Of a DNA stretch of 64,000 nt, positions 45,501 through 60,500 are shown piece after piece. Positions within the stretch are counted from its first letter, which is position 1. Every line of letters starts with the position of its first letter. The stretch is from Paramoeba atlantica (lineage: Eukaryota > Discosea), in assembly GCA_977017575.1 (NCBI GenBank), contig CDRNVI010000019.1, positions 1-64,000 of the forward strand, given 5' to 3'. Below the pieces are notes generated by a model. It did no database searches. It was given only the letters and a program-made list of their open reading frames with translations, and was not told the origin of the DNA. Both the position numbers and the translations under genes were made by a program.

Positions 45501-48500
45501 GTTCAAAATTTTGAGATCTGTACGTTCCCGCTGTTTTTAGCTCATTTTAAGACTTTAAATTTCAGTAAAAAATAGTATTTGATTTTTCAACCTTTTTTTC
45601 CAAAAATGCCAAAATCACCATATCGACTCCCAAGAGGGGGGCTTACTTCTAGTGGAAAGGTTCTTTTAAAGATGAGGCACGGACAAGGAGTACCAATAAA
45701 AAAGCTAGCCCGTGATTTCAACGTTTCTAGAAGGATAGTTAAAATATAAATAAACTCGTAAAACGAGAATTAAGATAATAACCCCTCTCGACCCTGCTGG
45801 AGTACCGAGATTCAATTCATCAAGGCGCATAACAGCCCAATTGAAGAAAAAGAATATACAAGTTTCAAAAAGAACAGTACAGAGAGACTTATCATCCCTG
45901 GATTACAGATATGCCGCCCGGCCGCTATGCCAAGGGCTTACCGAACACGACAAAAAGGAAAAAGAGTTCAATTTGCGTTGAATTACAATATGGATACTGC
46001 CCGTGTCATCTTTACGGACGAAAAAATATTTGATACGAATGATAGCAGAAGAAAAATGTGGGTAAGGCGCGGTCAAAAAGCAGCCCCGCGTCAAAAAGTA
46101 CGTTGGGCACCAAGATGCCAAGTTTGGGGTGCTGTAGGGGTGGGGTGGAGGTACTTGGTAATTCTACAAAATGACACATCTATTACAAGTGAGACATACA
46201 TAGAAACATTAAAAGAGGTAGATTTCCCCCCTAATCGTATTTTTCAGCAAGATAGGGCAACGGCACACACTTTCGATGAGTACTCACCCAAACTACCATT
46301 ACAATGCGATCTGCGGTAGTTTGGATGAGTACTTTCATTTTCGTCGGAGGGCGGTAATAGTACTGTACCCCCCCCCCCCTAGTTATCTGTCGCTACTTTT
46401 CGAGAAAAGGTGACAGATAACTAGGGGTGGGGTAGGGGTGCGGCAGATAACTAGGGGGGTCCGTCGCCAAAAAAAGCGAGGGAACGAAATGTTACAGAAA
46501 CAGCATCTTTATTGCCTAGGAAGATTCCTTTCTACCCCGATGGGGTACTATAAGCTGAAGACATGCGTCTACGGGTTAAAAGAAGCCCAGAGAGTAATTC
46601 ACACATTTTATTGGGTTAAAATAATTTTCTTTTTTAGGCTCTTCGTTAAACGGGGTGGTTGTTTTCAACTTAGAAGTCACTCATGCTGCGCGCTTCGCGT
46701 TGACCACCGCGTTTAACGAAGAGCCTAAAAAAGAAAATTTGGCCTGGAAAACGGAAAGATTATAGCCAAAAATAGCCGAATTTCGGGTAAAAATGGGGTG
46801 ATTTTCGCGTATTTTTGCTGTCAGAGCACTAAATCCGACATTTGCGCGTGGGAAATCACTCGTAGGCATGAATGAAAGCCTACCGAACGTATTGGGTAGA
46901 GAATGCGACTCCAACCATACCATTCTTTCGACACAAAAATGCTCCTTTAGGTCCGAAAAATACTTTTTCACCTTTTTTAGTCAAAAATGGGTCATTTTGA
47001 GGGGCGCACCACGGTTAGAAGAAGGGATACCTTGCGAAAGCAACTGCGGAGAAAGCTAGTGTAGGTCCCAAACTATCAAAATACAATAGGGGAAACGATT
47101 TTGGAAAAATATTTTTTTTGCTATTTTTTTCGCCAAGTTGAAATTTTTTTCAATTTATTTTTTCCGAAAAAATCCGAACTAGGCAGACCCGTCCTGCGGA
47201 TACGCGGGGGGGTCACCACCGGGTAGGGGGGTGGAAAATGAGCGCCAAGACCCCGGCTACCCTTTCTGGGTTTTTTTTTCGAAAACTAATTTTTTCGAAA
47301 GAATTTGCTCGACCATGACCCCCCTCCTGGACCCCCCATTTTTATCAATTTTTTTTTTCAGTTTTGGACCACCGGAGCCCCCTTTTATATTTTTTTCTTC
47401 TATTATATTACTGTGTTCCTCTTTATATTTTCACTGTTTTTGTTCACTTTTTTTTCAATAATCGAGTGTAGAGCGGTAGTTTTACAACCACCGCAATAAT
47501 TATGTTACATCCATGGGTTAAAGTAAAACATCGGGAGCTATTGGACTCCAATCACATGATGGAGGGGATACCGAAGCGGACGATGATGGGGATGATGAAA
47601 GGGATGATGATCCAATTTTCCAATTTTGACCGTAGAACGCCACGCAAAACCATTAGCCTAAAAGCAGAACAGAAAAAAATTAAACTTTCGCTTCTATTTT
47701 TATAAATTCTTCATTTTGTTTAGAAAGGCGACAGATAACTAGGTCGACGAAAAAAAAATGTTCGAAAGGCTGAAAAGCGACAGATAACTAGGGGGGTGGG
47801 GGGGGGGTGACAGATAACTAGGGGGGGTACAGTAGTTTGGATGAGTACTCATCGAAACTACCACAATCCCAAAAATTCAACTTGGCGAAAAAACTGGTAA
47901 ACACAATATTTTTTTAAAGTCGTTTCCCCTGTTGTATTTTGATAGTTTGGGACCTACATTAGCTTTCTGCGCCGTTGTTTTCACAAGGTACCCCTTCTTG
48001 GAGCCGTGCTGTGCCTAGAAAAATGACCCATTTTTGACTAAAAGCAAAATAGCATTATCTACCCAATACGTTCGATAGGCTTTCATTCATGCCTACGAGT
48101 GATTTCTCACACGCAAATATCAGATTTAGTGCTCTGAGAGCAAAAATACCCTGAAATGACCCCATTTTTACCCGAAAATCGGCTATTTTTGGCTATAATC
48201 TTTCCGTTTTCTTCAGCTTTCCAGACCAAATTTTCTTTTTTAGGCTCTTCGTTAAACGCGGTGGTCAACGCGAAGCGCGCAGCATGAGTGACTTCTAAGT
48301 TGAAAACAACCACTACGTTTAACGAAGAGTCTAAAATTATCCAATAGTACTGAGCCATAGTATTGAGCCATAGAGCCTAAAAATATATTTATAAGTTTAC
48401 TTCATTCACCACGAAGCGCGCAGCATTACCTTTATCATCGGACATTAACCGCCTCCTGTAATAAAGCTCTAGACAAAAAATAACCTCAAATAAATTCTTC

Positions 48501-51500
48501 CGTAAATACATCCTTCTCTGACAAAATTCTCATAATGCGATGAATCGTGAATATGCTTCAAGAAAACTGAGCCTGAAAATTGGCATTTCGTTCCAGAAGT
48601 CGCTTCTTCTTCGTTGATACTTTCGAATGGTTATGTGCTGTTGATGTACTCTTCTTTTCTGTAGAAGATTGTGTACAATGTGTATTATCCTTGTTGTCTA
48701 CATATCTTCGCCTTTGGGCGTGAAGGTTGCCTTCCCCAGTTGCACAAGAAACACAAAAATCTCGGACTCGACACTCGGCTCCACACTGAGTACATTGATT
48801 TTTTCCTGCTGATGTGCGTGCTTCTAACTCCGCGTAGATGTCATAGGAGCAACAGTGTCCCATACGAATTTTTTGTTTGTGCCTTACGTTCTTGCGAGTC
48901 GATTTTTCATGAGGTGGAAGAGATACTTGGAGTGGGCGTTGTGACACGATGGTTGTATTTCGTTGAAGACGACGCTTTCTGCGCTTTTGAGTTTTGGAAG
49001 CCATGAAGTTTTTAAATCTCTAGGTAAAGGTTCTCTTTCTAGCATAGTACACGAAGTAAAAGACGTCATGAACAAAAGCATTTTTTGAAAGAAAAGAGGA
49101 AAAGCAATTCGCATTTACGACATGCGCAAAGCGCTTGTTGTTGCTTTTTCCCTCTTGACACTGTACTTTAGATCAGTAAACATTAGATTCCCGGGGCTTC
49201 AAGTCACGTACTGGTCCACCAAATATTTCTTGCTAGCTTTTTCAACGTGATACAAATTAAGGGCGGCCGGACAGGACCGATGCCTTTGGACAGATAAAAT
49301 GCCTCTGGACAGATAAAATGCCTCTGGACAGATAAAATGCCTTTGGACAGATAAAATGCCTTTGGACAAATAAAGTGCCCTCGGACAGGAAAATAGCCTC
49401 CCATCCATTAACCTTCCTCGCCATATTCATCAGTGGTGGAGCTCCTCCGCACGGGTAAATTAGGTCACACAGCTTTCATCTTCTCTGTGAGCTCACCCGC
49501 GCTGTTTGTCCGCGTTCCACAATCCTAGACATAGATTCTCAGTGCGCGACCCGCGCGCTGGAGCTTTGCCTCCAGAAGTGGGCTTCGCTCACGGTTGGGC
49601 CTTGCTCGCAAAAGAGGGCTTTTGCCTCCAGAAGTGGGCTTCGCTCACAGTTGGGCCTTGTCTCTGGCCAATCCTGCGGAAGGGGTAGACATAGGCTCTC
49701 AGTGCGCGACCCCGGAGGGCGCGGGTCGCCAAAAGATATAATTTTGTCCCAGCGCTAGGCACCTGCACCCTTATCTGTCATAGAAACTCACACCCTTATC
49801 TGTCATAAATGCACCCTTATCTGTCATAAATGCACCCTTATCTGTCATAAATGCACCCTTATCTGTCATAAATGCACCCTTGTCGGTCATAATGCACCCA
49901 TATCTGTCATAATGCACCCTTATCTGTCATAAATGCATATATATATGCATATCGCTATAATGCATATCGCTCACGCGACCCCCGCTAAATAGGGGGGGAA
50001 GGTGGTAGTTGTGGGGTATGGAGGCCTCTCGCAACTCCGGGTCCTCACCGGGAGCAAAGGTGAATTTATTGGTCTCCCCAACTTGACACTATGCGCAGCA
50101 TTCGCCAGTTTCTGTCGCAGACGTGTAAACAAGGTCTGGTCCATTGGCCCGGCCGGCCCCTCCGTGCGTTCGGCCTCTCATATTCCCCAAAACAACTACC
50201 ACCTTCCCCCCATTTATCAGGGGTCGCTCGCGCGACCCCCGCTAAATAGGGGGGGAAGGTGGTAGTTGTGGGGTATGGAGGCCTCTCGCAACTCCAGGGC
50301 CTCACCGGGAGCACAATTGAGGTTACCTATTTTCGCTCACGGTTGGGCCTTGCTCGCAAATGGGGGCTTTTGCCCCTAGAAGTGGGCTTCGCTCACAGTT
50401 CGGCCTTGACTCTGGACAATCCTGCGGAAGGGGTAGACATAGGTTCTCAGTGCGCGACCCCAGAGCGCGCGGGTCGCCCAAAAATATAATTCTGTCCCAG
50501 GGCTACACTCCCAATTGGGCCTTGCTCGCAAACGGGGGCTTTTGCCTCCAGAAGTGGGCTATGTTGACAGTTGACATTTCCCAATAATATATTTATCTAA
50601 ATGTAGCCCCGGCACTGCCATCTGTGCGGATGGTACTAACACCGACCTTTTTTATTAGTGGCATTCTATCTGTCCATTGGCATTTTATCTGTCCATTAGT
50701 CATTTTATTTGTCCAGGGACATTTGACGTGTAAAGTGGCCCAAATTAAGATGCAGAAGAAAACATGACATACATTTTCCGTTTTTGACAAGACGACTTCG
50801 GCATCATTTTACGCGAATTACGCGCTTGCCATACGACAAGCAATATCAATTATTGAGCGCGATCATCTTTGGTTCATCCTCTGGGTAGGCTTCAGATGTG
50901 TACAGAGGGGACGAAAACGGCTCATAGTCTTTATAACACTGAGGAAAAACTTTCTCTACAGCTCTCTCCGCTACTCCACGACAGTTGGGGTTCTGTGATA
51001 CGGAAAGAGTGGCACGTCGCTGGACACATCGCATTCCGGCGTCTATTGGGCTGTGGTGCCCACGTCCCCACTCCGCGTTCCACAGACATTCCCCGCTGAG
51101 CCGAGAGGCACGGACTTCCGAGCAGGCATGATGGAGACAATTGGACGGGTCGACCTCTGCCCTTGCGTCGTCGTAAGCATGTATCATTTCATGCAGGAGA
51201 AGCCGATGCAGTTCATTTTCTCCCCCTCTTACTGTATTTTGGTGTAGAATAATTTGCCCCTTTGCTCCATTTGGAGTATTTTTCCAAAGATAGCCTCCTT
51301 CTACGGCATGAGAAGCTGTGTTTTCGGCGAAAGGGAGATGAACCATGCTTGTTCTAGGGAACTCTTTATGCGCGTTCTTGCTATCTACACATTTGATCAT
51401 TCTGAAGTCAAAAGGCTCTTCTGTTAGAGTTTCAATCGCGCGTGCTACGTAGCGAATAGTATTTACCGAATGAAGTGCTTTTTGGACACCTTTTTCGCAA

Positions 51501-54500
51501 TCTGTGTGAAGCATCACGATTTATTGCGATTCAGTGGCCGTTTTTCGACATGCAAGAAAAAATCCATTCAAGGAGTTAACGAAATAATTTGAATATGCCT
51601 AATTGATCTTAAATAGCGAACATGCATAGCCCCTGTAGGTTATACATGTAAATATGTAAGTACCTCGAACGTATAAGCATGTCGTTTTGATCTATTTTTT
51701 AGCTAAAAGAATGATAGTATTAAAAATGCTTACATAATATTATTGTGTAATAATAATGTCTGTTTATTAAATAAACAAGCGTTTAAATCATAGAAGTTCC
51801 GAAAAAAACCAATTTTAGTTAATTCCCACAAAGTTGCTACAAAGCATTACTACAAGATGCGACTTTTTGTTTCAAAAGAACTTCATACGAACGAAACCTA
51901 TATTGCAATAAATCAGGACGGAGAACTTTCGTCAAAATGTTTTAGAGAATATGAAAACGAAGGATGCAAATCTACTGGGATAGATGGAAAACAATTTCTG
52001 TAGAGTTATCATTCTACTTTCGGCGAAAGAATAGACTTCTTTTTCGACATTTTTTAGGCACTCTCCTAAGTGTTATTTTTCGTAACGCGCTGTGCTGTTG
52101 AGTGATCTGTTCCCCTAATACAGAAGCTTCTGATCCACAGTGTTCTGTCCTCTCTCGCATTGTTGGTAGTGGGAGTGTGCGAATCGTTTCATGGGCACTG
52201 ATGGCCTTCCGGATAATACCGCTTCCCAAAGATTCTTTCATGCGTGCTATACGTGAGAGAAAGCCTGCCGCGCGACAAAGTTCAGTAGAACAGTGGGCCT
52301 TGTTAAGCGCTGATTGCTTCGAGTGTATGACAATTGGTGCGATCTGATGCAAAATTATGCAGTATGCCAATAATCGTGGAAGATGTTGAGTTGATATTTG
52401 CTCTTGATTCAATGCAGAATTTGACTTCATTTGAGCATATTTTTTCGGAAATAAAGGTGATACAGCTCTTCGGAGATATGTGAGGACCAAACTTTGGGTC
52501 CGTTCTGAAACTTCGATAGCGCGAGTCAATTCCGTTATCATTACAAAAAAATTGATGCAGCGATTGACTGCGTCGTTGCCATGCTCTAGGTCAAAATAAT
52601 GTACGTTAAGTGCGTGTGGCATCTCATTCGACCGAGATGTTAGACGAACCATGTTTTGAGCACCACATTGCAAGATTTGCTCAAGTTTCGAATTGGTTAA
52701 CGAAAACGAGTCTGAGCTAACCCCATCGTTGTCGCCTACGAGGCTCACAATTGGACTCAAGGAGAGACGAGAAAATACTTCAATAATTGCACCAAGTAAA
52801 GAAAATGTCATCATGCGGACATCTCCCTCACTATGAAGAATGCCACAACTCACGTGACAAGCCAATTGGAATCCTTTCCAACTCTTCGCAAAAGCAGGGC
52901 GGCTTTCTTGCAAAAAAGATGTGATTCGTACGTACGATATGAGCGCGTCCATAAGGCAGGTTAGCAAGTTTGTATTAGGCGACTGCTTCTTTTTCATGAG
53001 TGTTTCTTGTTCGTTGTCAGGAAAGATAATGTCCGAGTAGTTGAGGTTGATTTGTACTTCCAAAATTTGTATGATATGCTGACCACATGTTGCACAAAGA
53101 GAATTGAGACCACTACTCTTGAAGTACTCCTCAATATTAGAGATTTGTTCAGAAGCTCGGTGTGAAATATTTTGGAAAAGAAGCTTCGAAACACTTACCC
53201 CCGTGTATTGTACTTCTTGGTCACAATCTTGTAGCCAACTTAAAATAATGCTTTTAACTAGCGTCAGAGATTCGCCGTCTTCTAGAATGCAGGAGAGCGC
53301 CGCTGCGGCTTGTTTGCGACATTTACTTGTGCCATCGCTTGCGAGAGAATGCGCAAGCACGGACATGATGACATGCGCGTGTTCTGAAAGCACTTGCAAT
53401 GGGCATCGCTTCATGAGAACATACATTAATCTGAGAACGCCGAATCGGGCGTCATCGGTTGGACATTTAGCGTGCGAAAGAAGGATATCCATGTAGGATT
53501 GTATATGATCAAGAGGAAGATAATCAGTAAAAAATATTGCGATGATGGCCAAACATCTGTTGCGCACTCCTCCATCCGCAGTTTGGATCATAGTTTCCAG
53601 GATCTTCGGCATGATATCAACGACCTCAATGACGTTCCATCTCCGTACCATAATAACTTTCAGTAGGGATAGTGCACTTGAAACATTACGCTTATGAACC
53701 ACGTCAGCATGTATAGTCGAGACTATGACGCTAACGGTGGTCAATTCAGGTTTGCAGAATACAGGCTTCATGAGCAAAGATAACACCCTGAAGCAATTCG
53801 TCCTAATACTACCCCCACGGTCAAGAATGCCTAAGATACCCTCAAAGAGTCTCTCAACATGTTCTTCCGAAAAAGGAGATCGGTGTTGAAATATTTCTTG
53901 CAATAGAAGGAGAACAGCTTTCACTGTTTCATCGCTGGCATCATGTCGAAGAACATTCATAAGGAGAGGAAGAAAAACCGAAACGAACTTATTGCTCAAT
54001 ACATCGAGCTCTTGTGTTGTCCGAATGTCCTTTGGAGCGGTAGAATCACTTTCGGAATAGAAACTCACATGAGAAGCATTGTCCTTTTCAGAAAATGTTT
54101 GAACGCAACCGTACTGAACGTTCCTTTTTCTCCAAATTTGCTTTGATAGCAAAAGCGCCGCTTCATTTGAGACATCTCGTATTTGATGTGTTAGAATTCC
54201 TTCATTTGTCATAGTAGTTTTTCGTAGCTTCTGCTTTCGTTGCCTCGAGAGATCAAGAATAGGAGTTGACACAAAGTCAACGTCACGTCTCTCCGCAGGC
54301 AGCTGCAAAGAAAATGTATTCTCGAAATGCTTTGAGTAAGTTGCCCGTTGAACCTTACTTTCACTTTGATTCACTTGAAGCGCACTTCCGAAACCTCGGT
54401 CCTTGTCAAACTGACGAGAGATATGCTCGAGTGCAGAATAATTCGTTTCTAAGACCTGAAGAGCCAATTTCAACAAGATGTCGAAATCAGATTCCACATT

Positions 54501-57500
54501 TAAAATGAGTCCTTCAATAACTGCAAGCGCCATTTGACGTGCCTTGTTGACAGATACGCGGTCGGCAGTTGTCCTTTTTTCATTTTTCAAGAAGCTTTTG
54601 TGGTTGGCGTCGGGTGATAGCAACCAACGTACAGTGCTTAACATGATTTCAAATTCCATTTCAGGATTCCCGATTTCTGCCAAGAAAGTCATCCCTTCTA
54701 GCGATCGATTTTTCTTGGACTCCTTCAGTGTACGCAACTTTCGTATCGTCTTTTCTTCGCCTACTTTGCCAAAATAGCTGTCCAGAAGTATTGCTGTAAT
54801 TTCTTCACGCTTTTCTCTAATGACATTTCTTGCACATTTTGCACTGTGAATAACATCCTTACAACGTATGAGAATGTCTATAATTGTGTAGCCCAGTACA
54901 TGTACCTGGTACCCATCGGACAAGATAGCACGAGACTGCGATAAAACAAAAGGGAAATATGAAGCAAACCCGAAAGATTGTAGCACATGTGTTAGAATTT
55001 CACGTACGCGATCCCGAATTGTTTCCTTACTTTTCGTTCGGAGATGCGTAACAAGAAAGCCTAAAAGTTTTCGTATTTCACTATTCACATAGTCCGTAAA
55101 TGGAATCAAAGAATATGCGTGAAGCAGTGCATTTATCTGAACGGCTTGTAAGGTTTCACCTTCGATGGCGCATTGCAGGAATGGGATTATTTTCGTTACC
55201 AAATAAGTTTCAACGAACTTGCTCTTTTCGGCGGGAAATATTTTTATCAAACGCATTACCATATTAGAAGCCAAGTTGTGAGACGGATATTTCTTCAACA
55301 ATTGCAATATCCTATTGAAAATCCGTAAATACAACCTAGGAGGACAATGTTTGGCTATAACGAGAAGATTTTTGAGTACCAAGCTCGTCAACGTACGCCG
55401 CTGTTGTCGTCGATAGGTCTTTTTATCAATCCCTTCAGAAGTTTCCATAGCAAAACACTTTCCACCGAGTCCCAATAATTGCAAAAGTTTGACTAAATGC
55501 GGAACAAAGTACAGAGCAGCATCTTTTATGCCTATCTTTGAGTGCGACAGTCCATATTCTAATTTCTCATGAAGAAGAACCAAACCTTTCGAATTTTCGG
55601 ATACGTTCGGAGATTGAAGCAACACATACACGTTTTTCGAGTCTTGGGATGAATACATTTCGCGAAGCCCCTCATATCGATGGACTCCAAAAGAACTTCG
55701 GGCAACCACACCTAACAGACCCAATGCAGCCTTTCGAGCCCACGGCTGACTGTGTCCTAAAAGTATTTGAATTTTTGGCATAATAACTGGAGTCAGTATT
55801 CCTTCATTAAATTGCAGTCTGGTCAAATGATTTTCCAAAAGCGAATAACTCGTGATCAGTGATTCAAGCACTGCAGAAGCGTACGTGTGAGAGTCGGTAT
55901 TTTCAGCGAAAAATAGAAAAGATAAAATAAAGTGAACAAGGGCTTCATTCTCCTTTCCTTCTGGAAGTATTGATGGAAGGTGTATATCGCTAAACCTTTC
56001 AGTGCCAAATTCAACATCTTCTTCAGTCGTATTGTGCGGTAAACGCTTATCAAATTTATAGCAGTTCTTGTAGAAGAGCAACAAATATTCCCATGCATGA
56101 TTTCTAGCCAATTGGTTTGGACGACTCACTTGCCGATCTTGTGCGTCAATACTATTCGCAAGAAGGGCGCGAACAATGCGATTAATACCAATTGTAATTT
56201 TGGAATCACTGATGACATCAAGCGCATGAGTAATATCCACCCGCATTGAATCGCTGCGAATGGAAAAAAGCAATGAGGATAAATTGGAACGCATAGCAGG
56301 AAATTCCTTCGGGTCTGAAAACCTCACAAGCGATCGAATAAGCTGAATAGTGCTACGCAGCGAACTGCAGTCAGCAGTTTTAAACTTCTTGCCACATATT
56401 TCTTTACAATGCGAAAATAAAAATGTTAGTATCAGAGACGACCCACGACCTAGAAAGGGAAAGTCGTGAAGAGTTGGTTCAGCGCACGTTTTTTCTTCTG
56501 CCATCAAGCTAAAAACCTCATTAATACACATTGTGCACGTGCGCAAAGTGGCGCTGAACAGCTGCTTCGATATTTCCGAATGACGCAGTATTGATTCAAA
56601 CAGAAGTAATAATTTAGGAAGTCGGGGTTGTATTACCAGAGTAGGAAACGTGTTCGAATATGAACAACAGGCTGATGCATCATTTAGATTGCTTTCCTTT
56701 GCACCCATTGCGCTCCTGGAAGTACAAATAATATCTAAATTATCCAACAAATATTTCAAACGTGCTTCGCAAAGCTTACTTTCTTTTAGTAATAAAGACT
56801 TCCGAAAATCAAAAAGTGATGCGTCGGTCGCATATTCTTGGGGAAAGGAATCTAAAAACAACGCTCGATCGAGTATTTCCGGAAATTCCAAGAGAAGGTA
56901 GTTAAGTGCACCGCATTTGACCCAACTTTTCATTAGTTCCTCGAAAACTGGCCGCGAAAGCTTCAAATTAAAAGTTGTCTTCAATATTCGTTGTACGTCG
57001 CTTCTAGGAAATATTGCAGAGTTAACAGAAGGTGAAAAAACATCTAAAATCTCGAACAGCAAGAATACCCCTTCCTGACAAGTTTTCGTGTATTCAGGTG
57101 TAATATTAGACAATACTGTCGTGCGAGGTTTGTGAGCGTCCTGAAGTATACAAGAAGCAAGATAATGAATCATATCCAGTACGCAGTCAGACATAAGGTG
57201 GCGTAAATTACGCACCATGCTTCGTAAGAGAAAAACAGTGCGAGAAGCTCGTCGAGATGCCGCATGCACATTAGTATCCTCAATGATTCCATGAGACAAA
57301 AGCGGTAATACGACTACGGATTTTATCGTTGCAGTATCAAATTTGCCAACAAAACGAAAGAGGTGTAGTGTATTAGGATTCCGATCCAAGTTATACAAAA
57401 GAGTCCTGCTAGCGATAATGAGAACTGCCATCAAAAAGCATATATCCGCCGCGCAATCAATTCCTTCTAGTTGAAGACGCTTTATTTTGTGAGACCGAAA

Positions 57501-60500
57501 TTTGGTCCTATGAAAGCCAAGATTCAAACAAAGTTCACTCAACGAGGGACCCATAGTGGAAAACGGCTCAATGAGTAAATTTTTGAGGCCTTCGATACAG
57601 GAAATTTGTATATTGGAGGATGGATGTTTCAAAAAACAAAGAAATATTTTTTGAAGTATGGTTCGCACATCATCGGGTTCTAATTTAGGAACAACACCTT
57701 CTGTTGTATCTACAAGATCAATTAGAGAAGATTTGGACCAGAGCTCGAGCAACACCAGCAGTGTTTCGTCAGAAGCATTTCGAAAAGTGGAAGAAACTGA
57801 CCAATTTATTGAACGTAGATAACGCTCACCACTGTCGTGATCTTCAGATTTCGACGCTTGAAGGTAGGAAGGGGGAAGCAATGATGACCGCCATGCTTCC
57901 TCACAATCAAGTTTCGTTTCTTTCAATAACCAATGCCACAAAGTTACAATGAACTGATGCGTTGCATCGCCAAGCTTTTTTCGAGGCTGCAAATGAAGTT
58001 TGCTTAGTTCATCGTTTCCCGAAGAAACAGATAAAGCAGTAGTTGAACCTTCTAATACAGTTCTAGACGCTACCTTCTCTATATGTTTCTGTGATGCACT
58101 GTACTTCGAACATAACGAAACTAGAAGCCCGGTAACCATTTTCCAAAGAGCCCGAAATACGGAAACAGGATCCGAGCACACTTTCTGAGAGAAGATACTG
58201 CGAAATGGTGCCGGTAAACCAATTGTATCCTTGTACTCATGTCTTGTCACGGTACATTTCGTGCTGTCCTGGTCATGTAGCATACAACTAATCAAGTGCT
58301 CGTGCAAAACCCCGAGTGCAGCAGGAAACGTGTGACACAATAGCTGAAGAATGAAAACACAGTGCTCGGATAGTGGAGTGTACTTGCAAAACATAAGACC
58401 TAATAAATGGGATGTAACAATTTCAATAACGCAATCTGATTCCAATGAGTCAATGTTAGTACGCACAACTTCTCGTAGATTGTGTAGTGCGCTGATTTTC
58501 AGTCGAGAAGTTTCAACAAGAAGCGGATCCAGTTTTTCGGCATCCGTGCACAATCTAATAGCTGGATGATCGACAAGTTTTTGACTTAACAAAAGAGCAT
58601 TATAGCGCATGTCGGGGTGAGGGTGACGTAATAGTTTTTTAACAACATCGAAGCGGGCTTCCGACTTCCAATAAGTGCTAGACGTTGCTCGCACTATAAC
58701 CTTTAACATTTCTGGAGAAAACAGAAAGCGATCCGAAGTATTCACTTGCTCGGAAGCATCGTTCATGTGAATACGTTCCGTAACAAGTTGCAAAATATCT
58801 TCGAGAGCAGTAAGTGCAAGATCGACCATTGTGTAGCTTTGCGATCCTGTTTCACCAGTAAGCACGGGACGCACCACTCGACACTCATCGCCGTTGAACG
58901 AACTTGTCACTACGTACCACAGATTCGCTATACAATTGTCAGTAAATACAATGTCCGCGTGATCAACATGCCATTTGTTTTCAAGTACATATTGAACCCA
59001 TTCATTCATCAGACGTGTTGAATCTTCCAATTTTTCTACGTCACTGACAGATATCCACCCAATAACTTTAAAATAATTAGAGATAAATGTCCTTTCATCA
59101 GGAACGTCAGACTTCGATAGCGCATTAAGAACTCTACTGAAGGCACCTTGATTCACTTTGAGATTTACCAGCCAATTGTAGAGATCAAAATTTATAGCGA
59201 TTTTAGTGCTATCGCCGTTTCGAACAATACATGAACTCTTCTTTCTTTTCATTGTGGTTACTTTATCACATTTTAAAGACCATTTGCTGGGTTCCGCTTT
59301 ATCTTCCCCTATAATCAGAGTTTCGCGTGAGTCTATAATGCAGGGACACAATGCAGCTAACAAATCTACAATACAGGGAATCATGTCTCTCGAACTAGAA
59401 ACAATGTCGTGTGTTTCCATCTCTAAAGCGTAAAAGTTCCTCTTGATTGCATCAGTCAGCGACTCCAGTAGCACAGGTAATATGCCGTAATCAAAAGATT
59501 CACCTGTCGTATTCATCCAAAATCTTGTGGCTGATGTGACTGATCTAATTCCATTGGCAGTAACAAATACATCGCTAAGAGTCTCTTGCAGCAATTTTTG
59601 AAAAATATCTGATGCATCATAGCAGGGATCTACCTTGGGGTACAATTTCACTATTTCCATGCAATAATAAGCGCAAAGATGCTGAGACTCAATGCATTTG
59701 CGCAAGATTTTGCCATCTGTTTGGCTCCCACTTTGTATGCTATCTCTGATCTCAAGCGCTAAGCGTAAGAGCCGATTAAAAAACATCGATTCCGTCATAT
59801 TCATTGCTCGAGGTGCACTATCCAATACTTGTGTGATAAATACGAAGCAGATGTACGCGCTTGGATGAATACTGGTCTTTTCAAAATTCTGCTCTTTGTT
59901 TCGCTTTTGTGCAAAATCGATTTCCTGGCAAATGCAGTTGAATAGAAGATCCACATCGGATGAGGCCAATTTCTGCGAATAGCAAAGCTTTTTTAACGCG
60001 ACTGCTGCAGCAGTAGGAATATAACTTAGGGAAAAAGAATGATCTACGCCGATGGGAGTTGAACTGCGCATTGAGACTCTTAGTGCTGCGCTAAACATGG
60101 ACGCTGCATTTCGATGTAGATTCCCAACTAAAGTCCCTCTTGATACATTGTACAAAAGTGAAGACAAAAAGGAAGTTGCAAGTTTTGTACAACGCTCACG
60201 CTTCTTATCCAAGCTCCCAATCACTGTCGTGATAATGTGAAATAGCGTGACAAGGTAAGGCTCTATTTCCTCCGAAGCCACAACTTTTAGGGGAAATTCA
60301 CACGCATTTGCGACCAATTGCCTCAGGGGCGCACTATCCGATAATAACATTGGCAACAAAGCAAGAATAAGCTGCTTCCATTTAAGTAGGCGTTGACTGT
60401 TTTCTGTTTCTGTTTCCGTTTCATTGTTATCCCACACAACACTCATTCGTCTCTGCCAAAGGCAGCGAACTACAGTGTTCAGAACTGTACTTGTAACGTT